DNA of 64,000 bases from Curtobacterium sp. MCBA15_012 (GCF_001864935.2 NZ_CP126267.1:3513140-3577139), one strand, 5' to 3'. Counted from the first letter of the stretch, positions 44,571 to 54,144 are shown. Program-made: numbers and translations. The notes: generated by a model from the sequence alone, not told the origin.

Positions 44571-44789
44571 TTATCCCCAGCAAACGGACCTGTGGATAAC
44601 TCTGTGGAGAGCCTTGGGAACACGCCGAGCCTCGGTGTGGAGAACTGGGGACAACGGTGTGGACAACTGAGCACCAGAACACACGTTCGACCGTCTGACC
44701 TGGGGTTTTGAGTTCCACACCATGTGTGGAGAAGTGGGGTTCAAGTGCACGTTGAAGGTTGCCGAAACGAGCCCTACCTGTGTGGAGAA
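44571..44789. promoter_or_regulatory. Cluster of DnaA-box-like nonamers upstream of dnaB
   Basis: Eight nonamers lie in 219 bases: TTATCCCCA 44571; TGTGGATAA 44591; TGTGGAGAG 44603; TGTGGAGAA 44636; TGGGGACAA 44646; TGTGGACAA 44658; TGTGGAGAA 44725; TGTGGAGAA 44781. TGTGGATAA and TGTGGACAA are exact complements of the TTATCCACA and TTGTCCACA consensus; the others differ by one or two bases. All but the first in the listed set read in the same orientation as written; the first is the reverse complement form of the same box. Suggests DnaA binding at the dnaB promoter. Confidence 0.7.
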
Positions 44790-44863
44790 CGACTTGACAA
44801 GCGCCCCGATCGGGGGACTGATTCTCGGCCCGCTCCCAGCAAGCCCGGACGGGCGGGATCCGT

Positions 44864-45008
44864 AACCAGACAAGCCGGAAACGGACCGCGGACACCAGGC
44901 CGGCCAGAGACAGTCCGCAGCAACCAGATCAGCCAGAGACAGTCCGCAGCAACCAGACCAGCCGGAGCCGCGCCGCAGCAACCAGACCAACCACAGCCGG
45001 ACCGCAGC
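44864..45008. repeat. 29-bp tandem repeat array, five units
   Basis: Units start at 44864, 44893, 44922, 44951 and 44980. Units 3-5 share the frame AACCAGA-CAGCC-GAG-C-G-CCGCAGC; units 2 and 3 are closest (GCCAGAGACAGTCCGCAGC identical). Non-coding, between rplI and dnaB, right beside the DnaA-box cluster. Iteron-like in size, but it could simply be a minisatellite. Confidence 0.8.
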
Positions 45009-45071
45009 CCGCATGAACGACGAAGGGCGGGCCTCCCGGAGGAGACCCGCCCTGCGACGGTGGTGCGGTGC

Positions 45072-45524
45072 CTACTTGGCGGCGACGACCTGCAGCGAGA
45101 TCACTGCGGTGATGTCCTCGCGCAGACGCACGGTGGCCTCGTGGTCACCGACGGTCTTGATGGTCGCGGGGACCTCGACCTTGCGCTTGTCGAGCGAGCC
45201 GACGCCCTGCGCCTGCACGGCGTCAGCGACGTCCGCGGGACGCACGGAGCCGAACAGACGACCGTCCTTGCCGGCCTTGACGGTCAGCTTGATGGTCGCG
45301 TTCTCGAGCTTCATCTTGAGGTCCTGTGCCTCTTCGATGGTGGCGAGCTCGCGAGCGGCACGGGCCGCACGGATCGACTCGACCTGCTTCTCGCCGCCCT
45401 TGGACCACGCGACAGCGAAGCCCTGGGGGACGAGGTAGTTGCGGGCGTAGCCGTTCTTGACGTCGACGACGTCACCGGCGGAACCGAGGCCGGAGACCTC
45501 GTGGGTGAGGATGAGCTTCGACAT
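45072..45524 (-). CDS. rplI: 50S ribosomal protein L9
   Basis: 150 residues. N-terminal [36 protein letters not shown] is the L9 signature (GxxGDxVxVKxGYARNxLxPxGxA). The long central helix and C-terminal domain ([15 protein letters not shown]) follow. Binds 23S rRNA near L1. ATG start with GGAGG. 14 bases after rpsR in the same operon. Confidence 0.96.
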   Translation of the reverse strand: MSKLILTHEVSGLGSAGDVVDVKNGYARNYLVPQGFAVAWSKGGEKQVESIRAARAARELATIEEAQDLKMKLENATIKLTVKAGKDGRLFGSVRPADVADAVQAQGVGSLDKRKVEVPATIKTVGDHEATVRLREDITAVISLQVVAAK

Positions 45525-45538
45525 GTGAACTCCTCCGA

Positions 45539-45796
45539 TCAGCGGCCGGAGCCGGCGTAGGGGAGGAGCGCCATCTCACGGGCGTTCTTCACGGCACGGG
45601 CGATGAGGCGCTGCTCCTGGACGGAGACGCCGGTGATGCGACGGGCGCGGATCTTTCCACGCTCCGAGATGAACTTGCGAAGGGTCGCGACGTCCTTGTA
45701 GTCGATGACGCCGACCTTGATGGACTTCGCGGGAGCGGCGTTCTTGCCGCCCTTACCGCGAGGCTTCCGGCGGTCGCCGGTGCTCTTTCCAGCCAT
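45539..45796 (-). CDS. rpsR: 30S ribosomal protein S18
   Basis: 85 residues with [24 protein letters not shown] and the C-terminal [14 protein letters not shown], the S18 signature. The N-terminus is a short basic extension. No zinc-ribbon cysteines, so this is the C-minus form seen in many high-GC Gram-positives. Third gene of the rpsF operon. Confidence 0.96.
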   Translation of the reverse strand: MAGKSTGDRRKPRGKGGKNAAPAKSIKVGVIDYKDVATLRKFISERGKIRARRITGVSVQEQRLIARAVKNAREMALLPYAGSGR

Positions 45797-45843
45797 TGTT
45801 GTTCCTTAGAGAAGAAGAAGTTGTGTGTCCGGGGACAGGAGGA

Positions 45844-46419
45844 TCAGAACGGGGTCTCGTCGTCGAACGAGCCACCGGGCGTGCTCCACACGTCGTTCGA
45901 CTGTGCGTTGCCGCCCTGCTGGCCACCCTGCGGGGACCAGGGCGCGTCGGACTGACCGCCGCCGTTGCCGCCGTTCCAGCTGCCACCGCCGGTGCCCTGG
46001 CCACCGCCGGAGGCGTTACCGCCACCGACCTGGCCACGGCCGCCACCAGAGCCACCCGCAGCGCGGGTGATCTGTGCGGTCGCGTAGCGGAGCGACGGGC
46101 CGATCTCGTCGACCTCGAGCTCGATGCTCGTGCGCTGCTGACCCTCACGGTCCTGGTAGGAGCGCTGACGGAGACGACCCTGCGCGATGACGCGCGAGCC
46201 CTTCGTCAGCGATCCCGCCACGTGCTCGGCGAACTCGCGCCACACACTCGCACGGAGGAACAGCGCGTCGCCGTCCTTCCACTCGTTCGCCTGACGGTCG
46301 AACGTGCGAGGGGTCGACGCGATGGTGAAGTTCGCCACGGCGAGCCCGTTCTGCGTGTAGCGCAGCTCCGGGTCCGCGGTGAGGTTGCCCACCACCGTGA
46401 TGACGGTTTCGCCGGCCAC
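45844..46419 (-). CDS. ssb: Single-stranded DNA-binding protein
   Basis: 191 residues: OB fold at 1-110 ([22 protein letters not shown]; [24 protein letters not shown]), a glycine/asparagine-rich linker and the acidic tip DDETPF that recruits partner proteins. Coats single-stranded DNA at the fork. Three bases upstream of its start is the rpsF stop. Confidence 0.96.
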   Translation of the reverse strand: MAGETVITVVGNLTADPELRYTQNGLAVANFTIASTPRTFDRQANEWKDGDALFLRASVWREFAEHVAGSLTKGSRVIAQGRLRQRSYQDREGQQRTSIELEVDEIGPSLRYATAQITRAAGGSGGGRGQVGGGNASGGGQGTGGGSWNGGNGGGQSDAPWSPQGGQQGGNAQSNDVWSTPGGSFDDETPF

Positions 46420-46422
46420 GGG

Positions 46423-46806
46423 CTACTCGGCGCTCGCGGTCGCGGTGGCCGTCGCGTTGGCGGCCTTGCGGGCGGCACGGGCTTCGTCGCGCTGCTTCTG
46501 CGCGGCGACCTGGGCCATGCCCTCTTCGGCGCGGAGGACCTTGGTGCGCAGGACGGCCTCGGAGAGACCGAGCTGACGGTCCAGCTCCTTGGCGGAGTCG
46601 GCCGAGGACGTGAAGTTGACGACGGCGTAGATGCCCTCGGACTTCTTCGCGATCTCGTAGGCCAGGCGACGACGGCCCCAGACGTCCACGTTGTCGACGG
46701 TGCCACCGTCGTTGCGGATGACCGCGAGGAACTTGTCCAGGCTGGGAGCGACGGTGCGCTCATCGATCTCGGGGTCGAGGATCGCCATCAGTTCGTACTG
46801 GTGCAT
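46423..46806 (-). CDS. rpsF: 30S ribosomal protein S6
   Basis: 127 residues. [19 protein letters not shown] start, [20 protein letters not shown] and VLRTKVLR motifs, then an Ala/Thr-rich tail. The first gene of the operon; AAAGGAGGTGGG is an almost ideal ribosome site 6 bases before the ATG. The 226 bases upstream carry short GTCGGTCGCGTC-type repeats shared with the 3' end of the CCA-enzyme gene. Confidence 0.96.
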   Translation of the reverse strand: MHQYELMAILDPEIDERTVAPSLDKFLAVIRNDGGTVDNVDVWGRRRLAYEIAKKSEGIYAVVNFTSSADSAKELDRQLGLSEAVLRTKVLRAEEGMAQVAAQKQRDEARAARKAANATATATASAE

Positions 46807-47032
46807 GCGGAACCCACCTCCTTTGGTCTCGAACGGCTCCGGGCGGTTCCCGGAACAGGAGGGTTGATGCGTGTGTCCGGGTGCGCGGGTGCGCGCGGAC
46901 AACCCCCCAAGCCTAGCTCACGGCCTGGAGGCCCGCCACCGGCTGTGCAGATCGGCTCGCGTCGGGCAGGCGGCCGGGTGCTCCGACCGTCGGGTCGCGT
47001 CGGTCAGTCGGTCGCGTCCGTCAGGCGGTCGG

Positions 47033-48469
47033 TCAGTCGGTCGCGTCGCGGGAGGCCCACCAGGCGCGCAGGCGCGCCTCGGCGTCCTCGGGGTCGAGGG
47101 GGCCCTCGTCCATCCGGACCTCGAGCAGGTGCCGGTAGGCCTCGCCCACGGCCCGTCCCGGCGGGATGTCGAGGATCCGCATGATGTCGTCGCCGGTGAG
47201 GTCCGGTCGGATCGACTCGAGTTCCTCCTGCTCGGCGAGGGCCGTGATGCGTGCCTCGAGGTCGTCGTACGCGAACCCGAGCCGGTCGGCCTTGCGCCGG
47301 TTCCGGGTCGTGACGTCGGAGCGGGTGAGCTCGTGCAGACGCTCGAGCAGGGGACCGGCGTCGCGGACGTAGCGGCGGACGGCCGAGTCGGTCCACGCGC
47401 CCTCGGTGTAGCCGAAGAACCGCAGGTGCAGCTCGATCAGGCGTGCGACCGCGGCGATGGTGTCGTTGTCGAACCGCAGCGCACGGAGTCGCTTCTTCGC
47501 GAGCTTCGCGCCGACCAGGTCGTGGTGGTGGAAGCTCACCGCCCCGCCGGGCTCGAGCTTGCGGGTCGCGGGCTTGCCGATGTCGTGCAGGAGCGCCGCG
47601 AGCCGCAGCACGGTGTCGGGCGCCTCGCCGGCGTGCCGCTCCGCCTCGTACCCGATCGCCTGCGTCAGGACCGTGAGCGAGTGCTCGTAGACGTCCTTGT
47701 GGTGGTGGTGCTCGTCGATCTCCAGGCGCATCGCGGGCAACTCCGGCAGGAAGCGCTCGGCGAGGCCGGTGTCCACGAGCAGGCGGATGCCCGGCACCGG
47801 GTCGCCCGTGGCGAGGAGCTTGACGAACTCGTCGCGCACACGCTCGGCGGAGACGATCTCGATCGAGGCGGCGAGCTCGACCATCGCGTCGCGGACCTCG
47901 TCCGACACCGTGAAGCCGAGCTGCGACGTGAAGCGGGCGGCGCGCATCATCCGCAGCGGGTCGTCGCGGAACGAGACCTCGGCGGCCTGGGGCGTGTGCA
48001 GGCGCTCGGCGAGCAGGTCCTCGACGCCGCCGTGCACGTCGACGAGCTCGCGCTGGGGGAGTCGCAGCGCCATCGCGTTGACGGTGAAGTCCCGGCGGAG
48101 CAGGTCGTCCTCGATGGTCTCGCCGAACGCGACCTCGGGCTTGCGGGTCTCTCCGTCGTACACGTCGCTGCGGTACGTCGTGATCTCGACCTGCTCACCA
48201 CGGACCCGGGCGGCGATCGTCCCGAACTGCCGGCCGACGTCCCAGGTGGCGCTCGCGATCGGCTCGACGATCCGCAGGACGTCGTCCGGACGGGCATCGG
48301 TCGTGAAGTCGAGGTCGGTCACGGGGCGGCCGAGGAAGGCGTCACGGACGGGCCCGCCGACGAGTGCCAGTTCGTACCCGGCGTCGGCGAAGGTCCGAGC
48401 GAGGAGGGCGACGGGCTCGGTGGCGGCGAGTGCGTCGAGTCGCTCGACGGCCTGGGCAACGGAGTGCAT
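47033..48469 (-). CDS. CCA tRNA nucleotidyltransferase
   Basis: 478 residues. Class II nucleotidyltransferase head: GGPVRD and the metal-binding DLDFTT, then RRDFTVNAMAL and DDPLRMMRAARF. A C-terminal HD domain is also present (RLAALLHDIGKPATR), as in actinobacterial PcnA/CCA enzymes. Adds or repairs the 3' CCA of tRNA. The ATG at 48469 is preferred for the GAGG site; ATG 48481 is possible. Divergent from the MurJ fusion gene, as in M. tuberculosis (Rv3907c region), except that the intervening Nudix gene is missing here. Confidence 0.92.
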   Translation of the reverse strand: MHSVAQAVERLDALAATEPVALLARTFADAGYELALVGGPVRDAFLGRPVTDLDFTTDARPDDVLRIVEPIASATWDVGRQFGTIAARVRGEQVEITTYRSDVYDGETRKPEVAFGETIEDDLLRRDFTVNAMALRLPQRELVDVHGGVEDLLAERLHTPQAAEVSFRDDPLRMMRAARFTSQLGFTVSDEVRDAMVELAASIEIVSAERVRDEFVKLLATGDPVPGIRLLVDTGLAERFLPELPAMRLEIDEHHHHKDVYEHSLTVLTQAIGYEAERHAGEAPDTVLRLAALLHDIGKPATRKLEPGGAVSFHHHDLVGAKLAKKRLRALRFDNDTIAAVARLIELHLRFFGYTEGAWTDSAVRRYVRDAGPLLERLHELTRSDVTTRNRRKADRLGFAYDDLEARITALAEQEELESIRPDLTGDDIMRILDIPPGRAVGEAYRHLLEVRMDEGPLDPEDAEARLRAWWASRDATD

Positions 48470-48593
48470 GACGGACCTCATCCTCCCAGATGCTCGTGCA
48501 GGAGTTCTGCACGTGTCCGAGTGCCCACGGGATCGTCACCACGCGCCCTCGTACACTCGTGCACGGCCGGAACCGACCCTCGGGCCCCTCCGT

Positions 48594-51500
48594 ATGCACA
48601 TGCTCCGCTCCACCCTCGCCGCCGCAGCGACGGCCCTCGTCGCCATCGGCCTCGTCGTCACGCCCGCCGTGACCGACGGCGCCGACGCCGCGACCGGCTC
48701 CTCCCCGACCACCCGGACCACGCACACGGTCGCCGCCGACACCGGCAGGACGACCGTCTCGGTCGCGCCCGGGAACCGCGGCATCGTGCAGCGCGACCAG
48801 GACCTCGAGCTCACGGTGATCGTCACGAACGGCACCGACGACGAGGTGCCCGCGGGCACCGCCGAGCTCGACATCTACCGCCAGGTGAGCAGCCGCGGCG
48901 AGCTCGCCGACTGGCTCGAAGACACCAGCACAAGCGGTTACTTCGGCGCCCCGATGGGCTCCGTGGACGTCCCGGCCGTCCCGGCACACCGCTCGGTGTC
49001 GCAGACGGTCCGGATCGTCCCGGGCAACGTCGGGCTCGGCGGGTACTCCTCGTTCGGTGCCCGCCGCATCGCCGCCGAGTACTCCGCGGGCGACACCTCG
49101 GCCGTCGCCCGTTCCGCGATCACCTGGTACCCGGACTTCGACCGCACGCCGGTCGGGGTCTCCGTCGCGATGCCGGTCACCCTGCCCGCGACCACCGACG
49201 GCACGATCAGCGCGAACGACCTCGCCGCGGCCACCTCGGTCGACGGCACCCTGTCGCAGCAGCTCGACGCCGCCCAGGACCACAACGTCGCGCTCGCGGT
49301 CGACCCCAGGATCATCGCGTCGATCCGACTGCTCGGCGAGAGCGCCCCGTCCACGGCACGGACCTGGCTGCAGCGACTCGAGGGCATGCGCAACGAGACC
49401 TTCGCGCTGTCCTACGCGGACGCGGACGTCACCGGGCTGCGCCAGGCCGGAGCCGACGGCGTCCCCGGCGTACTGTCCCTCGACCAGCAGGTCCGGCCCG
49501 AGGACTTCCCCGGCGCCGCGACCGCCACGCCCACACCGACCGACGTCCCCACCGGCGACACCGCGACCGCGGACCCGGGAGCGGGGACCGACGCGACCGC
49601 ACCGGCCGACGGCGACGCCGCGACCGACTCCCAGCCGGGGGCCGACGCCACCGACGACCCGGACGGCAGCGACCAGACGCCGACGCTCCCCACCACCCGG
49701 ACGCTGCTCGACTTCCCGTGGTCGATGTCCGGCGTCTCCTGGCCGGTCGAGGGCACGGTGGCCGACGGGGACCTGCCCGCCCTCGCCGCCGCCGGCACCA
49801 CGAGCACGATCGTGGCGAGCGGCAACACCTCCGCGGGCGCCGACGCGACCGTGGCCGCGTCCGAACGGATCGGCGACCAGCACGTCCTCGTGGCCGACCA
49901 GTCCGCCTCCGCGCTCCTCCGCACGGCCGCGGACGCCGACGACCAGGCCACGTGGGACACCGCCATGGCCGGTCTCACGGCGACGCTGGCGGCCTCGGCA
50001 CGGTCCGGCTCCGCGACGAACCCGGTGCTCCTGACCCTCGGGCGCACGTGGCCGACCGACACCCAGCGGCTCGGTCAGGCGCTCGACGCCCTCGAGAGCA
50101 CCGCCTGGGTGTCGCCGTCCGACCTGTCGAAGACGGCCGCCGCGACGCCCGGTTCCCTCACGCTCAGCGCAGGAGGTGACGACGACGCGCGGCTCGACCG
50201 CCTCCGTCGGCTGGTCGAGGGCGAGCGCAGCCTGTCCGCGTTCTCCACGGCCCTCGACACCCCCACCGACGTCACGGCCCCGGCCCGGCTCGAGCTCCTC
50301 GCGCTCGCCTCGAACGCCTGGCGCGCCGACCCGGACGCCCTCGCCACCGCGGTCGACCGCCAGGTCGGTCGCTGGGTCAAGACGACCTCGTCGGTCAGCA
50401 TCCCGAACTCCAGCTCGCTGACGCTCCTCGGCGACCGGACATCGCTGCCGGTGTCGATCCGGAACAGCTCCGCGTACCCGGTCACCGTGAAGCTCCGGGT
50501 CCAGCCGTCGAGCTCGGCTCTCCGGATCGTGCGGAACGACATCGAGGTCCAGGTGCAGCCGCAGTCCTCGACCCGCGCGACGATCCCGGTGCGGTCGGTG
50601 GCGAACGGCACGGTCACCCTCACCATGACGGTGGTCAGCCCGACCGGCACGACGCTCTCGCAGCCGTCCACGGTCGAGCTCAACGTCCAGGCCCAGTGGG
50701 AGACCGTCATCACCGCCCTCGCGGGCATCGGTCTCGTCGCGGTCTTCGGCTTCGGCATCGTCCGGAGCATCCGCAAGCGCGTCCGGCGCCGCAACGGCGA
50801 GCTCGACGACGAGGACGAGGACGACCCGAACCGGCTCCTCGCCGAGCAGCCGCCGGCGCCGGGTTCGGCGGCCGCACGGCAGGCAGCCGCAGCCGGCGCA
50901 GCGGGCGCAGCGGATGCAGCGGGCGCGGCCACGGCCGGCCCTGGACCGCACCACGCGGCGGGGGCGGGCCGGACCGCGCTGGCCGAGCCGCGCCTCCCGG
51001 CCGGTGCCCAGGGCGGTGGCGACGGCAGCGACGAGCACGACGGCAGCGACGACCGCGACCAGCGCCGCGACGGTGCTCGCGACGACCGCGACGCACCGAT
51101 CACCGACCCCCAGGAGCCGACCATCAGCACCCAGCAGCAGCCCGCCGTCGACGCCGAACCCGCTGCCGAGCGCAACCTCGGCCGGGCCAGCGCGATGCTC
51201 GCGGCCGGCACCATGCTGTCGCGGGTCCTCGGGTTCGCGAAGACCTTCGTGCTCGCCTTCGCCATCGGCAACACCGGGTCGGACGCCGCGAACGCGTTCG
51301 CCGTGTCGAACCAGCTGCCGAACAACATCTACGCGCTCATCGCGGGCGGCCTGCTCTCGGCGGTCCTCATCCCGCAGATCGTGCGCTCGATGAAGCAGCA
51401 CACCGACGGCGGCACGGCGTACGTGAACAAGATCGTCACCCTCGGCGCGACCGTCTTCGTTGCGATCACCGTCATCGCGACCCTGCTCGCACCGTTCCTC

Positions 51501-52793
51501 GTGTGGGTCTACAGCCAGCAGTCGTCGGGTGCGGGCAAGGGCTTCACGCCCGCCCAGACCGACCTCGCCGTGGCGTTCGCCTTCTGGTGCCTGCCGCAGA
51601 TCCTCTTCTACGCGATGTACTCGCTGCTCGGAGAGGTGCTCAACGCCAAGCAGGTGTTCGGCCCGTTCACCTGGGCGCCGCTGCTCAACAACGTGATCGC
51701 CATCGCCGGGCTCGTCGTGTTCATCGCCCTGTTCGGCGGCCGCGGCGTCAACGCAGCGACCGAGGACTGGACGCCGCTGAAGATCGCCGTCCTCGCGGGC
51801 AGCGCCTCGCTCGGCGTCTTCGCGCAGGCCGCGTTCCTGCCGTTCTTCTGGCGTCGGGCCGGGCTGTCCTTCAAGCCGGACTTCCGCTGGCGCGGCGTCG
51901 GCCTGAAGTCGACCGGGACCGCAGCGGGCTGGCTGTTCGCGATGATCCTCGCCACCCAGGTCGCGGGCATCGTGCAGTCCCGTGTCGCATCGCTCGCCCA
52001 GGGCGCCGGCAACGCGACCCTGAGCACGTCCTGGCTGCTGTTCATGCTCCCGCACTCGATCGTCGCCGTGTCGATCGCCACCGCGTACTTCACGCGCATG
52101 AGCCACGACGCCGAGCGCGGTGACCTGGACGCGGTCCGGCGCAACCTGTCGCTCTCGCTGCGCATCGTCGGGCTGTTCACGGTGTTCGCGAGCGTCGCGC
52201 TCGTGGTGCTCGCGCTGCCGTTCGCCCGCATCTGGGAGAACGAGTTCGCCAACGCGCAGGCGATGGCCCTCGTGCTCGTCGCCTACATGCCCGGACTCGT
52301 GCTGTTCAGCATGCTCTTCATCATCCAGCGGGTGTTCTGGGCGTTCCACGACCACCGCACGCCGTTCCTCATGCAGCTCGTGCAGTCCGGCCTGTTCGTC
52401 ATCGGGGCGCTGTCGGTCGCGATGCTGCCCGGCTCGGCGATCGGTGTCGGCATCGCGGTCTGCACGACGGTCGCCGGGTCGACGCAGACGATCGTCGCGC
52501 TCGTCGTCGTCCGCCGACGGCTGCAGGGCATCGAGGGCGCGATCGTGACCCGGTCGCACGTGCAGTTCGTCATCGCCGCGCTCATCGCCGGCGTGGTCGG
52601 TCTCCTGGTCGTGAACTTCTTCGGGGCGTTCTCGCCCGACGGGTTCGCGATGGCCGACGTCACGGGCGCGCTGATCACCCTCGCGCTGAGCGGCACCGTG
52701 ATGGCGGCGGTGTACTTCGGGGCCCTGGTGGTCGCGAAGAACGGGGAGATCCAGAACGCGGTGGCGATCCTCCGGGCGAAGCTCGGGCGCTGA
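48594..52793 (+). CDS. murJ: DUF6049-like exported protein fused to MurJ lipid II flippase
   Basis: One uninterrupted frame of 1399 residues. Residues 1-35 are a signal peptide; about 40-710 match the DUF6049/Rv3909-type exported protein, ending in a transmembrane helix (TALAGIGLVAVFGFGIV). A low-complexity cytoplasmic linker rich in Ala, Gly, Asp and Arg (about 735-855) leads into MurJ (about 860-1399) with LGRASAMLAAGTMLSRVLGF, NQLPNNIYALIAGG, and about 14 helices. MurJ flips lipid II for peptidoglycan synthesis. These are normally two adjacent genes; here no stop separates them. Internal re-initiation for MurJ alone cannot be excluded. TACACT -10 at 48551-48556. Confidence 0.88.
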   Translation: MHMLRSTLAAAATALVAIGLVVTPAVTDGADAATGSSPTTRTTHTVAADTGRTTVSVAPGNRGIVQRDQDLELTVIVTNGTDDEVPAGTAELDIYRQVSSRGELADWLEDTSTSGYFGAPMGSVDVPAVPAHRSVSQTVRIVPGNVGLGGYSSFGARRIAAEYSAGDTSAVARSAITWYPDFDRTPVGVSVAMPVTLPATTDGTISANDLAAATSVDGTLSQQLDAAQDHNVALAVDPRIIASIRLLGESAPSTARTWLQRLEGMRNETFALSYADADVTGLRQAGADGVPGVLSLDQQVRPEDFPGAATATPTPTDVPTGDTATADPGAGTDATAPADGDAATDSQPGADATDDPDGSDQTPTLPTTRTLLDFPWSMSGVSWPVEGTVADGDLPALAAAGTTSTIVASGNTSAGADATVAASERIGDQHVLVADQSASALLRTAADADDQATWDTAMAGLTATLAASARSGSATNPVLLTLGRTWPTDTQRLGQALDALESTAWVSPSDLSKTAAATPGSLTLSAGGDDDARLDRLRRLVEGERSLSAFSTALDTPTDVTAPARLELLALASNAWRADPDALATAVDRQVGRWVKTTSSVSIPNSSSLTLLGDRTSLPVSIRNSSAYPVTVKLRVQPSSSALRIVRNDIEVQVQPQSSTRATIPVRSVANGTVTLTMTVVSPTGTTLSQPSTVELNVQAQWETVITALAGIGLVAVFGFGIVRSIRKRVRRRNGELDDEDEDDPNRLLAEQPPAPGSAAARQAAAAGAAGAADAAGAATAGPGPHHAAGAGRTALAEPRLPAGAQGGGDGSDEHDGSDDRDQRRDGARDDRDAPITDPQEPTISTQQQPAVDAEPAAERNLGRASAMLAAGTMLSRVLGFAKTFVLAFAIGNTGSDAANAFAVSNQLPNNIYALIAGGLLSAVLIPQIVRSMKQHTDGGTAYVNKIVTLGATVFVAITVIATLLAPFLVWVYSQQSSGAGKGFTPAQTDLAVAFAFWCLPQILFYAMYSLLGEVLNAKQVFGPFTWAPLLNNVIAIAGLVVFIALFGGRGVNAATEDWTPLKIAVLAGSASLGVFAQAAFLPFFWRRAGLSFKPDFRWRGVGLKSTGTAAGWLFAMILATQVAGIVQSRVASLAQGAGNATLSTSWLLFMLPHSIVAVSIATAYFTRMSHDAERGDLDAVRRNLSLSLRIVGLFTVFASVALVVLALPFARIWENEFANAQAMALVLVAYMPGLVLFSMLFIIQRVFWAFHDHRTPFLMQLVQSGLFVIGALSVAMLPGSAIGVGIAVCTTVAGSTQTIVALVVVRRRLQGIEGAIVTRSHVQFVIAALIAGVVGLLVVNFFGAFSPDGFAMADVTGALITLALSGTVMAAVYFGALVVAKNGEIQNAVAILRAKLGR

Positions 52794-52804
52794 GCGCCGG
52801 GGCG

Positions 52805-52900
52805 GCGGGCACCGTCGCTCGATGCGCCGCGGGCACCGTCGCTCGATGCGCCGCGGGCACCGTCGCTCGATGCGCCGCGGGCGCCGTCGCTCGTTCCGGG
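52805..52900. repeat. 24-bp tandem repeat after murJ, four units
   Basis: GCGGGCACCGTCGCTCGATG plus CGCC is repeated exactly at 52805, 52829 and 52853, with a degenerate fourth unit at 52877. It lies 12 bases past the murJ stop in the 278-base gap before trxB. Confidence 0.85.
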
Positions 52901-52984
52901 TCGACGCGCTGCCGCCGCCGGTCGGTCCGCGTCGACACGGTGCCGCCGCCGGTCGGTCCGCGTCGACGCGCTGCGGGTGCCGGG
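52901..52984. repeat. 31-bp tandem repeat adjoining the 24-bp array
   Basis: TCGACGCGCTGCCGCCGCCG followed by GTCGGTCCGCG at 52901-52931 is repeated with two changes at 52932-52962, and a third unit begins (TCGACGCGCTGC) and decays by about 52984. Different unit from the 24-bp array immediately before it. Confidence 0.75.
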
Positions 52985-53071
52985 CCGATCCCGGCGCGCA
53001 CGGGCGGGCCGGAATGCCGCGCCGGTACCATGTGTTGACCCGGTCAGTACGCAACGGAAGGGCAACACGGC

Positions 53072-54064
53072 ATGCGCCAGCTCATCATCATCGGTTCCGG
53101 TCCGGCCGGGTTCACCGCCGGCATCTACGCCGCGCGGGCGGAGCTCAAGCCCCTCATCGTCGCGTCCAGCGTCGAGACCGGCGGCGAGCTCACGAAGACC
53201 ACCGAGGTCGAGAACTTCCCCGGCTTCCCCGAGGGCGTCCAGGGCCCCGACCTCATGATCAAGATGCAGGAACAGGCCGAGAAGTTCGGTGCCGAGGTCC
53301 TGTACGACGACGCCACCTCGGTCGACCTGACCGGCGAGGTCAAGAAGGTCACGGTCGGTTCCGGCGAGACGTACGAGGCCCTCGCGGTCATCTACGCGAC
53401 CGGCTCGGCCTACCGCCACCTCGGTCTGCCCGACGAGGAGCGCCTGTCCGGTCACGGCGTCTCGTGGTGCGCCACGTGCGACGGCTTCTTCTTCCGCCAG
53501 AAGAACATCGCGGTCGTCGGCGGCGGTGACTCCGCGATGGAGGAGGCCACGTTCCTCACCCGCTTCGCCGACAAGGTGACGGTCATCCACCGCAAGGACT
53601 CGCTGCGTGCGTCGAAGATCATGCAGGACCGCGCGATGAACGACCCGAAGATCGAGTTCGCGTGGAACAAGGAGGTCACCGGCATCACGGGTGACACCGC
53701 GGTCGAGGGCGTCACGCTCAAGGACACCGTCACGGGCGAGGAGTCCGAGCTCGCACTCGACGGCCTGTTCATCGCGATCGGCAACGACCCGCGCACGCAC
53801 CTCATCCACGGCCAGATCGACCTCGCCCCCGAGGGCACCATCGCCGTGCAGGGCCGGTCCTCGAAGACCAACCTGCCGGGTGTCTTCGCCGCCGGTGACG
53901 TCATCGACCCGACGTACCGCCAGGCGATCACGGCCGCCGGTTCGGGCACGGTCGCGGCGCTCGACGCCGAGAAGTACCTCGCCGAGCTCGACGACGCGCT
54001 GACCGACCAGGCCGAGGGGCGCACACCCACCGAGCCCGCGATGGTCGACGTCACGTCCCTGTAG
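53072..54064 (+). CDS. trxB: Thioredoxin reductase
   Basis: 330 residues. FAD loop IGSGPAGFTAGIYAARA, redox-active CATCDG (about residues 131-136), NADPH loop VVGGGDSAMEEA and the closing GVFAAGDVIDPTYRQAITAAGSG. NADPH-dependent reduction of thioredoxin. GGAAGGG precedes the ATG. 80 bases ahead of trxA, forming the thioredoxin operon. The sigM gene usually found between murJ and trxB in mycobacteria is absent. Confidence 0.96.
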   Translation: MRQLIIIGSGPAGFTAGIYAARAELKPLIVASSVETGGELTKTTEVENFPGFPEGVQGPDLMIKMQEQAEKFGAEVLYDDATSVDLTGEVKKVTVGSGETYEALAVIYATGSAYRHLGLPDEERLSGHGVSWCATCDGFFFRQKNIAVVGGGDSAMEEATFLTRFADKVTVIHRKDSLRASKIMQDRAMNDPKIEFAWNKEVTGITGDTAVEGVTLKDTVTGEESELALDGLFIAIGNDPRTHLIHGQIDLAPEGTIAVQGRSSKTNLPGVFAAGDVIDPTYRQAITAAGSGTVAALDAEKYLAELDDALTDQAEGRTPTEPAMVDVTSL

Positions 54065-54144
54065 CCACCACCGGGAGCCGCACGGGGAATGCTCCCCGGG
54101 GCGACACCGTTCCAGCACGTACCGACTGCACAGAAAGGACAACC

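Noticed and set aside
44864..45008. CRISPR-like array
   Set aside because: Units are contiguous and related throughout; there are no unique spacers between constant repeats and no cas genes.
48342..53054. 1570-codon minus-strand frame opposite the DUF6049-MurJ gene
   Set aside because: Composition-driven antisense frame rich in Arg/Gly/Asp; the plus strand encodes clear MurJ motifs.
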